A stretch of DNA of 27,314 nt from an uncultured Massilia sp. (GCA_946481275.1 CAMLMV010000064.1:1-27314); one strand, 5' to 3'; positions 16,243 to 23,929 are shown, counted from the first letter of the stretch. The notes: generated by a model from the letters alone, not told the origin. Numbers and translations are program-made.

Positions 16243-17034
16243 TTATTTGGCCTGCTTGCGACGGCGCGAACGCAGCATTGCGCCCGCCCCCAGCAGCATC
16301 AGCGCGGCCGAAGCCGGTTCCGGGACATTAACCGGCGGAATAACGGCACCGAAACCGTCGATATAGGCATAACCCGTGTGGCCGGTCGGCTCGCAATCCG
16401 CCGCCAGAATCGACAGCGTGAAATCGTGGCCCGACAGCGACGAATCGATTGCGAGCTGTTCGATTTGCCATGCCGAGGTATAAAACAGATCGCCGTTGAC
16501 GGAGAAACGGCTGTCGACGCCGCCGCCGCCGTCGCCGGCATTGTAGACACGATTGATCAGGACCGTGCCCGTCGTGTCGTCGGTCAGCGTGATCAGCAGT
16601 TCGGCCGATTGGTCGTCGGAGTGGCCGCCATTTTCCAGCACGGCTTTCCAGGCGAAGAAGATGTTCGCTTCCGTGTAATTCGTCACCTTCTGGCTGAGGA
16701 CCGACGCATTACCGCCGAACGTGGTGTCTTCCGTGCGATAAGAATACTGGCCCGAATAGACGGTCGAACCCAGCAATCCGCCCAGCAGCGGATCGGACGT
16801 GCCGGCGGCGTTGATGGCCGAGCGGGTGGCCGGCCCGGTGTACAGGCTGCCGCCCGGCAGGAACGTCGCCGGCGTCAGGCTTGGATTGTCGACTCCGCTC
16901 CGATTCCCTTCGCCAGTCGTCCAGCCATTTGCATTGCCAGCTTCAAAACCGCCATTGATAAAGGCGCCGGCGTGTGCGGTGCCGGTAATGGCGGTGAATG
17001 CGAGGGCAGCGGCCAGCGCGAATTTTAATTTCAT
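16243..17034 (-). CDS. PEP-CTERM protein (exosortase substrate)
   Basis: A 263-residue secreted protein. A signal peptide (KLKFALAAALAFTAITGTAHA) is cleaved near residue 22. The body has the pattern of a surface beta-sandwich: GAFINGGFEAGNANGWT at the start, many Thr, Gly and Ser, and few Cys. The C-terminus is a complete exosortase sorting signal: Val-Pro-Glu-Pro at 237-240, a hydrophobic segment ASAALMLLGAGAML and a basic tail RSRRRKQAK. Such proteins are processed by exosortase EpsH and are tied to exopolysaccharide and floc or biofilm formation. Start ATG 17034 has AAAGGA eight bases upstream; the frame upstream of it reads through the promoter. A sigma-54 promoter lies about 60 bases upstream. 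The function of the mature domain is unknown. Confidence 0.93.
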   Translation of the reverse strand: MKLKFALAAALAFTAITGTAHAGAFINGGFEAGNANGWTTGEGNRSGVDNPSLTPATFLPGGSLYTGPATRSAINAAGTSDPLLGGLLGSTVYSGQYSYRTEDTTFGGNASVLSQKVTNYTEANIFFAWKAVLENGGHSDDQSAELLITLTDDTTGTVLINRVYNAGDGGGGVDSRFSVNGDLFYTSAWQIEQLAIDSSLSGHDFTLSILAADCEPTGHTGYAYIDGFGAVIPPVNVPEPASAALMLLGAGAMLRSRRRKQAK

Positions 17035-17095
17035 CTCAGTGGTCCTTTCAAGTGAATAAGTGTAATAGGTGCGCGTAAAGCACTGCGACACCTTA

Positions 17096-17110
17096 GCAAT
17101 TCCCGTGCCA
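17096..17110 (-). promoter_or_regulatory. Sigma-54 (RpoN) promoter of the PEP-CTERM gene
   Basis: Minus-strand TGGCACGGGAATTGC matches the -24/-12 consensus TGGCAC-N5-TTGC at every fixed position. The GC of the -12 element lies at 17097-17096, so transcription should start near 17084, about 50 bases before the ATG. PEP-CTERM genes are known in some betaproteobacteria to depend on RpoN with the PrsK/PrsR two-component system, which fits well. Confidence 0.88.
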
Positions 17111-17317
17111 ATCACTTATCTATTTGAAAGAAAATGGATTTTTTAAAATTCTACCGATATAGATCCTGTAACTGTCAAATACTCCGACATTTAAATCGGG
17201 TAAATCGGTGATGGCATATAAAACATATGTACTCCTAATATCCGATACGCTTTCATATTATGTACATATTCTTATTTAACCCCGGAAAATATCGATTATT
17301 TTAATCAACTCTTGTAC
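17111..17317. other. AT-rich region upstream of the sigma-54 promoter, possible enhancer site
   Basis: This stretch is strikingly AT-rich beside the GC-rich coding regions and holds no credible gene. TGTC (17173-17176) and GACA (17186-17189) form an inverted repeat about 90-105 bases before the predicted start. That is a usual distance for the activator of a sigma-54 promoter. The short repeats AAATCGGG and AAATCGGT follow at once. The activator-site call is speculative. Confidence 0.3.
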
Positions 17318-18247
17318 TCAACCGGCACGCCATAATTGCAATATCTCTTCCGCAATAACATCAGGAAATTCCTCCTGAAAAAATAGTTTTCCTTTTGGAA
17401 CTCGGCGTATGCCCTGCGAGCGCGGGAAAACACGGTCAAGATAAGCGGCATCCGCCATGGGAAAAATGATGTCGCTGGCGCCCCATACCATCCGCACCGG
17501 CACCGTACTGCGTTTGAGCGCCGTCTCGATGCCCGCCAGCGGATTCGGCGCCAGCGCGTTGTGGAACGCGTGGTACTGCCTGCGCCGCAACGGCGTGCTC
17601 ACCAGCGGTGCCACGTAATACTCGATGATGTCGTCCGTGAGCAGTGCAGGATCGTGGTACACGGCCGTGCCGAACGTCGCGCGCGCCAGGTTTCCGTCGG
17701 TCAGCCATGTCGCCGTATCGTCGGCCAGCGTGCCGGCACGGGCCATGTCGAGCACCGGCTGGATCAGCGGCGGCGGGCTGTTGGGTTCCGTGTCGCAGTT
17801 CGTCAGCAGCATCGAGCGCACCCGCGCCGGATAGCGGACCAGGAACAGCTGGGCGACCGCGCCGCCGCTGTCGGCAGCGACGATGTCGGCCTGGCCGACG
17901 CCCAGCGCATCGAGCAGCGCCGCCAGCATCGCCACCTGGGCGGCGGGTGCTACCGACTGGTCCTCGGGAACCTGCGAATAGCCGAGGCCCATGAAATCGG
18001 GGGCAATGCAGCGCCGGTGCGGCGCCAGGCGGTCGATCGCCCCGCGCCACTGGAAGCCGTTGAGCGGAGCGCCGTGCAGGAACAGCGCCGCCGCGCCCCT
18101 GCCCCGCTCGACGCAGGCGATGCGGCCGCACGGCAGGTCGACGTAGCGCCGCGCGCGGCGATAGCGTTCCACCTCCGTCTGCGCCGCCTGCGCACGGCCG
18201 GCCACGACGGCTGCCGCGGTCACATACAAGAAATCCCTGCGTTTCAT
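17318..18247 (-). CDS. Tat-type exported alpha/beta hydrolase lacking the usual catalytic His
   Basis: A 309-residue protein. The N-terminus MKRRDFLYVTAAAVVAGRAQA has a twin-Arg R-R-x-F-L core and an Ala-rich stretch, so Tat export is likely. The hydrolase core has HGAPLNGFQW (oxyanion, from 58), PDFMGLGYSQ, a nucleophile elbow AADSGG with Ser127, and Asp259 in WGASDIIFP. Where the catalytic His normally stands, just before the final helix, the sequence reads VPKGKLFFQEEFPD with Lys287-Leu288 instead. It may be inactive as a hydrolase or use another mechanism. ATG 18247 has AAGGAGA upstream. A much longer upstream extension of the frame is a GC-driven shadow of the AraC gene. Probably controlled by the divergent AraC regulator. 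Confidence 0.82.
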   Translation of the reverse strand: MKRRDFLYVTAAAVVAGRAQAAQTEVERYRRARRYVDLPCGRIACVERGRGAAALFLHGAPLNGFQWRGAIDRLAPHRRCIAPDFMGLGYSQVPEDQSVAPAAQVAMLAALLDALGVGQADIVAADSGGAVAQLFLVRYPARVRSMLLTNCDTEPNSPPPLIQPVLDMARAGTLADDTATWLTDGNLARATFGTAVYHDPALLTDDIIEYYVAPLVSTPLRRRQYHAFHNALAPNPLAGIETALKRSTVPVRMVWGASDIIFPMADAAYLDRVFPRSQGIRRVPKGKLFFQEEFPDVIAEEILQLWRAG

Positions 18248-18384
18248 GGTCGACTCTCCTTCGATGCGTTGGACATGGAAGGATGCTAGCGGCGCGTGCC
18301 GGTCCCGGCGCGCACCGGCGGCCGGCCGCGGACACGAACGGATGATTTCCTTGTACATTGGCGAGACGCGTACCGGAGGATGCG

Positions 18385-19215
18385 ATGACCGACCGACCCT
18401 CTTGCTATCCCAGCCCATCGACGGCCCCGCTGCCGCTCCTCGACGTCCTGACGTCGCCGGTGCCGCCGGGCCGGTTCGATTCGCCCGTGGACGAGCGCCA
18501 CGTCCTGTGCCTCCACCTGGGCGCGCCGGTGCCGGTGTCGTACCGGGCCGGCAAGGCCGAGCGGCAGGGCGTGCGGTTGCATGGACAGTTCTGCGTCGTG
18601 CCCGGTGGTTCCAGCACCCGCTGGACCCTGTCCCGGCCGGCCACCTCGCTGCTGCTGCGGCTCGCGCCCGCGCACCTGCGCGCCACGGCCGACGACATGG
18701 GACTGGGCGCGCGCACCTTCGACCTTGCGCCGGCGATCCACGTCCGCGATCCGCAGATCGAACGCATCGGCTGGATGATGCAGGCCGAGGACCATGCCGC
18801 CCACCCCGGCGGCAGGCTGTTCGCCGACAGTCTCGCGTCGGCGCTGGCCGTGCGCCTCGTCGCGCTGCAGTCGCCTTCGACGCCCGCACCGGCACGGGCG
18901 CTGCCCGCCTGGCGCCTGCGCCACGTCATCGACTATGTCGACGCCCACCTGGACCAGGACCTGACGCTCGCCGAACTGGCCGCGGTCGCGGGGTTCAGCC
19001 CGTCGCATTTCAAGGCCCTGTTCAGACAGGCGACCGGTACGCCGGTCCACCGGTTCGTGCTCGAGCGGCGCGTGGAACGGGCGCGCCTGCGCCTGCTCGA
19101 GGGGCGGCACAGCATCACGGAGATCGCGCTCGACTGCGGGTTCGCACATCCGAGCCACATGGCCCGCTGGATGCGCCGGCTGCTGGGGCTCAGCCCCTCG
19201 CAGATCCGCGCTTGA
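18385..19215 (+). CDS. AraC-family transcriptional regulator
   Basis: A 276-residue regulator. The N-terminal half (about 1-170) resembles the cupin-like sensor of AraC proteins, including an arginine-rich segment and a Pro-Gly-Gly turn (CVVPGGSSTRWTLSRP). The C-terminal part (about 178-276) carries the two helix-turn-helix motifs: LTLAELAAVAGFSPSHFKALFRQATG, then the linker PVHRFVLERRVERARLRLLE, then SITEIALDCGFAHPSHMARWMRRLLGLSP. ATG 18385 has GGAGGA five bases upstream. The gene diverges from the exported hydrolase across 137 bases, the standard arrangement of an AraC regulator and its target. It ends directly against the stop of the convergent carboxylesterase. The effector is unknown. 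Confidence 0.9.
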   Translation: MTDRPSCYPSPSTAPLPLLDVLTSPVPPGRFDSPVDERHVLCLHLGAPVPVSYRAGKAERQGVRLHGQFCVVPGGSSTRWTLSRPATSLLLRLAPAHLRATADDMGLGARTFDLAPAIHVRDPQIERIGWMMQAEDHAAHPGGRLFADSLASALAVRLVALQSPSTPAPARALPAWRLRHVIDYVDAHLDQDLTLAELAAVAGFSPSHFKALFRQATGTPVHRFVLERRVERARLRLLEGRHSITEIALDCGFAHPSHMARWMRRLLGLSPSQIRA

Positions 19216-20748
19216 TCAGCGCTTGGGCGGCTGCCCGAACAGCGAAAAATCCGGCAGCTTGCCGCGCGCCTGCAGGTCGGCCGCATCGCCGATGCGCAGG
19301 ATGGTCGCCGGCCTGCCGTCGAACGCGGGCCAGTCGGGCAAGCCCTTGCCGTTCGGCGATCCCGTGCGCGCGAAGCTTGCCCAGGTGTCGGCCAGGCGCG
19401 CGGCCAGCTGCCGGTCATATGCGGACCACGGCCGCGGATCCTGGCCGAGATGGTCGAACACGTACTGGATCTCGGCGCCATGCCCCGCCCCGCAGCCATA
19501 GCCGCACGGTGTCAGGGGTTCGGTCGGCCGGTGCGTGAAATAGTAGAGGTAAGGCCTGGCCTTGCCGTACTGCGCCTGCAACGACGCCCAGTACCACGTG
19601 CGCCAGCCCCACCAGTCGGTCGTGAGCTTGTCGATCGACGCCCTGGCTTCGGCATCCGTCGCCCCTGGATACGCGGCCAGCACGGCGGCGGACGGCGCAT
19701 GGCCCAGCAGCTTCGCCACGAGCGCCTTGTGGGTGGCGGCCGTGAACTTGTCCGTGCCGAGGATTTCCGGCGCCAGGTCCTTGCCCTCTTCCGCATTCCA
19801 GCCTGCGAGCAGGGGCACGTCGTTGTGGCGGTGGTTACGGTACGTCGTCGTCAGGTCTTCGCGCAGCAAATGGCCGTCGACGATGGGGTGCGGCGCCCAC
19901 GCCGGTTTCTGCAGCGCGGCGGCGGGCAGCGCACGCAGGTCCGCGAGGCTCTTCGCGCCGACCGATCCGGTGAACGCCACGCCGGTCTTTTCCGCGGCCG
20001 CGCGGTCGAACAGGGCGTTCTCGCTGGCGTCGATCGGCATGGCGAAATTGCCGCTTTGCGAGATCGCGCGCTGGAACAACCCTTTCGCCAGCGGTGACGC
20101 GACGAGCACCGCGACGGATTCGCCGCCGGCGGATTCGCCCATGATCGTGACGCGCGCCGGGTCGCCGCCGAAGGCCGCGATGTTCTCCCGCACCCAGCGC
20201 AGCGCCGCGACCTGGTCTTCCATGCCCTGGTTGCCCGACGCCTTGTCCGGCGACTCCGCCGTGAGCTCGGGATGGGCGAAGAAGCCGAAGATGCCGAGAC
20301 GGTAGTTGATGGTGACGACGATGACGCCGCGCCGCGCCAGGTTGGCGCCATCGTAACCGGGCTGGGCGCCCGTGCCGCCGTAGTAGCCGCCGCCGTGGAT
20401 CCAGACGATCACGGGGAGTTTCTGCTTCTGCGTCTGCGCGGGGGCCCACACGTTCAGGTACAGGCAGTCTTCGCTTTTCGGATCCGGCACCCATTGCGCC
20501 GTCTGGGCGCAGGCCGGCGCATAGGCGTTGGCGGACTTCACGCCCTGCCACGGCACGACCGGCTGCGGCGCGCGCCAGCGCAGTTGGCCGACGGGCGGCG
20601 CCGCGAACGGCACGCCCTTGAATGTGTTCACGCCATCGGCCGCCGTGCCGGCGATCCTTCCTCCCGTGACCTGCACCGGGTCCGTCACCTGGGCCGCCTG
20701 GGCCGCGCAAGCCAGCAGGCATCCGGCGGCTACCGCCACACGTTTCAT
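19216..20748 (-). CDS. Secreted type-B carboxylesterase
   Basis: A 510-residue esterase of the cholinesterase/para-nitrobenzyl esterase family, with a signal peptide (about 1-19, cleavage near AQA). Landmarks: FKGVPFAAPPVGQLRWRAPQ, SEDCLYLNVWAP, the oxyanion HGGGYYGG (118-125), and the nucleophile Ser206 in the G-E-S-A-G-G elbow. Glu321 in NAEEGKD and His423 in GAGHGAEIQYVF complete the triad. Cys80/Cys95 are spaced like the family's first disulfide. Length is normal. ATG 20748 has a GGAGA site upstream. It shares a 200-base upstream region, which contains the TTATCG-type boxes, with the divergent exported hydrolase and ohr, so the two directions may be co-regulated. Substrate unknown. Confidence 0.92.
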   Translation of the reverse strand: MKRVAVAAGCLLACAAQAAQVTDPVQVTGGRIAGTAADGVNTFKGVPFAAPPVGQLRWRAPQPVVPWQGVKSANAYAPACAQTAQWVPDPKSEDCLYLNVWAPAQTQKQKLPVIVWIHGGGYYGGTGAQPGYDGANLARRGVIVVTINYRLGIFGFFAHPELTAESPDKASGNQGMEDQVAALRWVRENIAAFGGDPARVTIMGESAGGESVAVLVASPLAKGLFQRAISQSGNFAMPIDASENALFDRAAAEKTGVAFTGSVGAKSLADLRALPAAALQKPAWAPHPIVDGHLLREDLTTTYRNHRHNDVPLLAGWNAEEGKDLAPEILGTDKFTAATHKALVAKLLGHAPSAAVLAAYPGATDAEARASIDKLTTDWWGWRTWYWASLQAQYGKARPYLYYFTHRPTEPLTPCGYGCGAGHGAEIQYVFDHLGQDPRPWSAYDRQLAARLADTWASFARTGSPNGKGLPDWPAFDGRPATILRIGDAADLQARGKLPDFSLFGQPPKR

Positions 20749-20823
20749 GGTGTCTCCTCATTATTGTCGAAATGGCATTCTAGCCGGGCAGGCTCTTCGG
20801 ACATACCGCCTTGTCGAAAATAA

Positions 20824-20902
20824 TTATCGAAATAATGGTTTTCGCGCTTGCAAAGCGCGGAAAGCTCGGATACAGTTATCGACATAATGATTATCGCGAT
20901 AA
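20824..20902. promoter_or_regulatory. Array of three TTATCG-NN-ATAA operator boxes
   Basis: Three 12-base boxes match TTATCG-NN-ATAA: 20824-20835, 20876-20887 and 20891-20902. The last, TTATCGCGATAA, is a perfect palindrome. Boxes two and three are 15 bases apart and cover the end of the -10 element and the predicted start of the promoter listed next. Degenerate relatives occur at 20811-20823 and near 20764. This looks like binding of a dimeric repressor, of MarR or TetR type by size; no such gene is in the window. Confidence 0.6.
20848..20876 (+). promoter_or_regulatory. Sigma-70 promoter of the exported hydrolase-ohr unit
   Basis: TTGCAA (20848-20853) and TACAGT (20871-20876) are 17 bases apart, with transcription predicted near 20883. 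The -35 lies in a perfect inverted repeat GCGCTT-GCA-AAGCGC (20844-20858). Since TTGCAA is its own complement, it might also serve a leftward promoter for the carboxylesterase, with GATAAT 19 bases on; that is weaker. Confidence 0.6.
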
Positions 20903-20950
20903 GCAATTTACGACAGCAGATCACCTGAACCATTTACCGGAGGAATCGAA

Positions 20951-21943
20951 ATGAACCAGTCCATCGCCCGCACGCTTCGCAACGTCTTCGGCGCAGCCGC
21001 CCTCACCGTCGCCGCCCTCGGCCCGGCCCACGCACAAACGGCCGACGCCTTCTCGTCCGTCAAGCAGATCAACGCGGGCGTGCTGAACGTCGGCTACGTC
21101 GACGCGGGTCCGGCCAACGGCCCCGTCGTGATCCTGCTGCACGGCTGGCCGTACGACATCCACAGCTATGTCGACGTCGTGCCGCTGCTGACGAAGGCCG
21201 GCTACCGCGTGATCGTGCCGCACCTGCGCGGCTACGGCACGACCCGCTTCCTCGATCCGAAGGCCGTGCGCAACGGCGAACCGGCCGCGCTGGCGCAGGA
21301 CGTCGTCGACCTGATGGATGCGCTCAAGATCGACAAGGCGATCCTGGCCGGCTACGACTGGGGCGCGCGCAGCGCCGACATCGTGGCCGCGCTCTGGCCG
21401 GAACGCGTAAAAGGGCTGGTGTCCGTGAGCGGCTACCTGATCGGCAGCCAGGAAAGCGGCAAGCAGCCGCTGCCGCCGGCCGCCGAGCTGCAATGGTGGT
21501 ACCAGTTCTACTTCGCCACCGACCGCGGCGCCGCCGGCTACGCGAAGAACCACCACGATTTCGCCAAGCTGATCTGGAAAACCGCGTCGCCGCAATGGCA
21601 GTTCGACGACCGCACATTCGACCGCAGCGCCGCGTCGCTGGAGAACCCGGACCACGCCGCCATCACGATCTTCAACTACCGCTGGCGCCTCGGCCTCGTC
21701 CGGGGCGAAGCGAAGTACGACAAACTGGAACGGCGCCTGGCGACCTTCCCGGCCATCACCGTGCCGACGATCACGCTGGAAGGCGACGCCAACGGCGCCC
21801 CGCACCCGGAACCGGCCGCGTACGCCAGGCGCTTCACCGGCAAGTACAAGCATGAACTCATCAAGGGCGGCATCGGGCACAACCTGCCGCAGGAGGCACC
21901 GCGCGCGTTCGCCGATGCCGTCATCGCCGTCGACCATCTGTAA
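20951..21943 (+). CDS. Exported alpha/beta hydrolase with Asp nucleophile (epoxide hydrolase/dehalogenase type)
   Basis: A 330-residue protein with a signal peptide ending near residue 28 (PAHA, then QT). The mature part is an alpha/beta hydrolase: oxyanion HGWPYDIHSY (from 64), nucleophile Asp136 in AGYDWGAR, acid Asp279 in LEGDANGAP and His310 in GGIGHNLPQEAP. An Asp nucleophile and the HGWP motif place it with epoxide hydrolases and related fluoroacetate or haloalkane dehalogenases. Tyr184, Tyr187 (WWYQFYFA) and Tyr243 (NYRW) are candidates for the cap-domain Tyr pair that activates an epoxide. GGAGG lies six bases before ATG 20951. Periplasmic location is unusual for the family. It is followed after 35 bases by ohr, suggesting a link with peroxide or electrophile stress. 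Confidence 0.87.
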   Translation: MNQSIARTLRNVFGAAALTVAALGPAHAQTADAFSSVKQINAGVLNVGYVDAGPANGPVVILLHGWPYDIHSYVDVVPLLTKAGYRVIVPHLRGYGTTRFLDPKAVRNGEPAALAQDVVDLMDALKIDKAILAGYDWGARSADIVAALWPERVKGLVSVSGYLIGSQESGKQPLPPAAELQWWYQFYFATDRGAAGYAKNHHDFAKLIWKTASPQWQFDDRTFDRSAASLENPDHAAITIFNYRWRLGLVRGEAKYDKLERRLATFPAITVPTITLEGDANGAPHPEPAAYARRFTGKYKHELIKGGIGHNLPQEAPRAFADAVIAVDHL

Positions 21944-21978
21944 TCCGAAGTTACTCACCTAAACGAAAGGTATACATC

Positions 21979-22395
21979 ATGAGCAAGATCGACAAGGTTC
22001 TCTACACCGGCAAAACCCGCACCACCGGCGGCCGCGAAGGCAGCGCAAAAAGCGACGACGGCCGTCTCGACATCACGCTGTCGCCGCCGGGCGGCCACGG
22101 CAAGGGCACGAATCCGGAGCAGCTGTTCGCCGCGGGCTGGTCGGCCTGCTTCATCGGCGCGCTGGGCCTCGCCGCGCGCGACCGGCACGTGGCCCTGCCG
22201 GCGGAAACCGCCGTCGACGCGGAAGTCGACCTCGGCACCGGCACCGACGGCTATTCGCTGCAGGCGCGACTGAACGTGAGCCTGCCGGGCGTGCCGCGCG
22301 ACGTCGCGCTGGACCTGGTCCACGCCGCGCACTCGACGTGCCCGTACTCCAAAATGTCGCGTGGGAATATCGACGTGAACATCACGGTGGCGTAA
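21979..22395 (+). CDS. ohr: Organic hydroperoxide resistance protein (Ohr/OsmC family)
   Basis: A 138-residue thiol peroxidase that reduces organic and fatty-acid hydroperoxides. The Ohr pattern is complete: KVLYTGKTRTTGGREG at the start with Arg19, GGHGKGTNPEQLFAAGWSACF with Glu50 and the peroxidatic Cys57, and the resolving Cys121 in HSTCPYSKMSRGN. Length is normal, and the sequence favours Ohr over the OsmC branch. AAAGG lies upstream of ATG 21979. It is second in the exported hydrolase-ohr pair and is followed by a strong hairpin. No OhrR regulator is adjacent, which differs from many ohr loci. Confidence 0.95.
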   Translation: MSKIDKVLYTGKTRTTGGREGSAKSDDGRLDITLSPPGGHGKGTNPEQLFAAGWSACFIGALGLAARDRHVALPAETAVDAEVDLGTGTDGYSLQARLNVSLPGVPRDVALDLVHAAHSTCPYSKMSRGNIDVNITVA

Positions 22396-22406
22396 GCCCC
22401 GGAAAC

Positions 22407-22434
22407 GACAACGCCACCGGCTGGTGGCGTTGTC
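22407..22434 (+). terminator. Hairpin after ohr, probable terminator
   Basis: A perfect 12-bp stem (22407-22418 with 22423-22434) with a 4-base GGCT loop lies 11 bases after the ohr stop. The following ATTCGTTG is a poor T run, so it may terminate only partly or act from both sides, since the leftward gene at 22459 also ends just there. Confidence 0.65.
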
Positions 22435-22458
22435 ATTCGTTGCGGCGAGTTCCCACGA

Positions 22459-22536
22459 TCAGTGGAAGAACAGGTACAGGATGACCAGCACGATGGCCGG
22501 CACGCCCATGATCCAGGCCAGGAAATATTTGCCCAT
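22459..22536 (-). CDS. 25-residue single-span membrane peptide
   Basis: A very short gene, ATG 22536 to TGA 22459. The peptide starts MGKYFLAWIMG, has Pro13, continues with a run of Val, Ile and Leu (IVLVILYLF) and ends in Phe-Phe-His. Almost the whole chain is one hydrophobic helix with Lys3 near the N-terminus. The evidence that it is real is a strong AAAGGAGT (22548-22541) four bases before the ATG, a frame made up of clean hydrophobic codons, and its position between the ohr hairpin and the helicase remnant. Tiny one-helix proteins usually bind and tune a larger membrane complex, but no partner is evident here. I do not recognise a named family. Confidence 0.66.
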   Translation of the reverse strand: MGKYFLAWIMGVPAIVLVILYLFFH

Positions 22537-22563
22537 GATCGTACTCCTTTCGTTTGCGATTGA

Positions 22564-23929
22564 TCACGGGTTCAGGATGCCGCAGGCGGACGCGGGCGTC
22601 CGTACGCTAATGCACGAAGCGCGCGTGCCGGCCCAGGGTTGCGCGAACAGCACCTGCAGGTCGTCCCGGCCGATGGCCGCGGCGAGCCCGCCTTCGGCAT
22701 CGAGCACGGCCAGTCTTCGAGCAATGGATCGTCCGGCGCCGGCAAGGCGAAGCCGGACGCCGCGCGATCACGTCGACGCCACCATCGAGCACGCTGAGTA
22801 ATACGGGCTCGTCGATGCCTTCCGTGGAGAGGCCGTCGTAGTCGAACGTCAGGATGGCAATGTCGCGCCAGTCCCAGTCGCGGCGCGTCGGTATCTGCAG
22901 GCTGTCCTGCATGAGGTGGGGCACGGGCGCGATGTCGCGCCGCTCGCGCACCTCGAGCGATGCCGGCGCGGGCAAGAGGCCGTCCAGGCCCAGGTCGATC
23001 ATGCGGCCTGCGACGCCGTTGCGCTGTTCCCCGCGCAGCGCAGGGGCCTGCGCGACGATGTCCAGGAGGACCGCCGGCGGGATGGCCGCCAGTTGTTCCG
23101 GCAGCGCCACCGCGCCGACCGCGAGACCGTCCAGGTAGACCATAGGGTCGGTGGGATACATGTGCTCGGGCAGCTGGCCGCCATCCGCGCGCCAGCCCAG
23201 GCTCACGGCCTCACGGTCGGCGTCATGCTGCAGCCCGCCGAGCGCCAGCGTACGCCGCGGCCCCGGCGCCACCCGTTCCAGGTGGCCGTACCTGGCCGCC
23301 TTCAGCGAGCGCGCGCTACAGCCAGCCTGCGGCACTGAGTTTTTCCAGCAACGCGGCGCCGAGGGCGCCCGCGGGTTTCGGCGTGTGATGGCTTACCTGC
23401 ATCGCGCCCAGCAGGCGCAGCGGCTCGTCGTGCTCGCGTCCCACGTGGGACGGTCGCATCTTGAGCAGCCGCAGCGGATCCGTCTCGAGCATGGCTTCGG
23501 CGATGCTGCCGTCCTGCCGCAGGCGGACCGTGTGCGAATGCAGGCCCGGTACCTTGCCCTCGCGGTCCGGAGCGAGCACATAGATGAGCCCAAGCGGGGC
23601 GCCGCCAGTTGCCGCAGCCAGCGCTCGGCCGCCGCCGGTACATCCACCGGGCGGTGCGCGAGTTCGGCCAGGAGCGCGGCCACGACGTGCTTGCAGTTGC
23701 GGGTCATGGGGCAGCTGCAGTCGCCGCGGAAACGCACGCCGCGCTTGTCGCTCGTCACGCGTATTTCCTGGCGGTACGTCTTGCCGCCGCTGCCCACCAC
23801 CTCGCCGTGGAGCGTGCCGGAAAACTCGATGTCGATGGAGATCACGCGCCCCTTGCGGGCGTACTCCTCGCCCCGGGCAAACGTGCCGGGGTCGAACTGG
23901 CGCCTGATGTCGTCGTGCGTGAATTCCAT
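22564..23929 (-). pseudogene. Frameshifted, truncated SWIM-finger SNF2-type helicase remnant
   Basis: The reading starts intact at ATG 23929 with MEFTHDDIRRQFDPGTFARG and a SWIM zinc finger C-S-C-P-M-x5-C-K-H (CSCPMTRNCKHVVAALLAEL, about residues 71-90). That is the N-terminal layout of SWIM/SNF2 helicases. The frame then shifts near 23600, where PLGLIYVLAPDREGK and RLRQDGSI continue in a second frame to a stop at 23318. It shifts again near 23320, continuing with YLDGLAVGAVALPEQL, VRERRDIAPVPHLMQ and ILTFDYDGL in a third frame, and once more near 22740, where RLAVLDAEGGLAAAI continues to 22564. The helicase motor domains that should follow are absent. Several indels plus the deletion point to a decaying gene rather than a sequencing error alone. 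Confidence 0.8.

Noticed and set aside
18248..18895. N-terminal extension of the exported hydrolase beyond 18247
   Set aside because: It runs through the ribosome-binding site and across the divergent AraC gene; the Tat signal marks the true start.
20824..20902. Calling the boxes an OhrR operator because ohr is downstream
   Set aside because: The motif does not match the AATT-type palindromes known for OhrR and no ohrR gene is present.
22607..23335. A free-standing 242-residue gene
   Set aside because: Its conserved part continues a SWIM/SNF2 protein whose start is in another frame, so it is read as part of the pseudogene.
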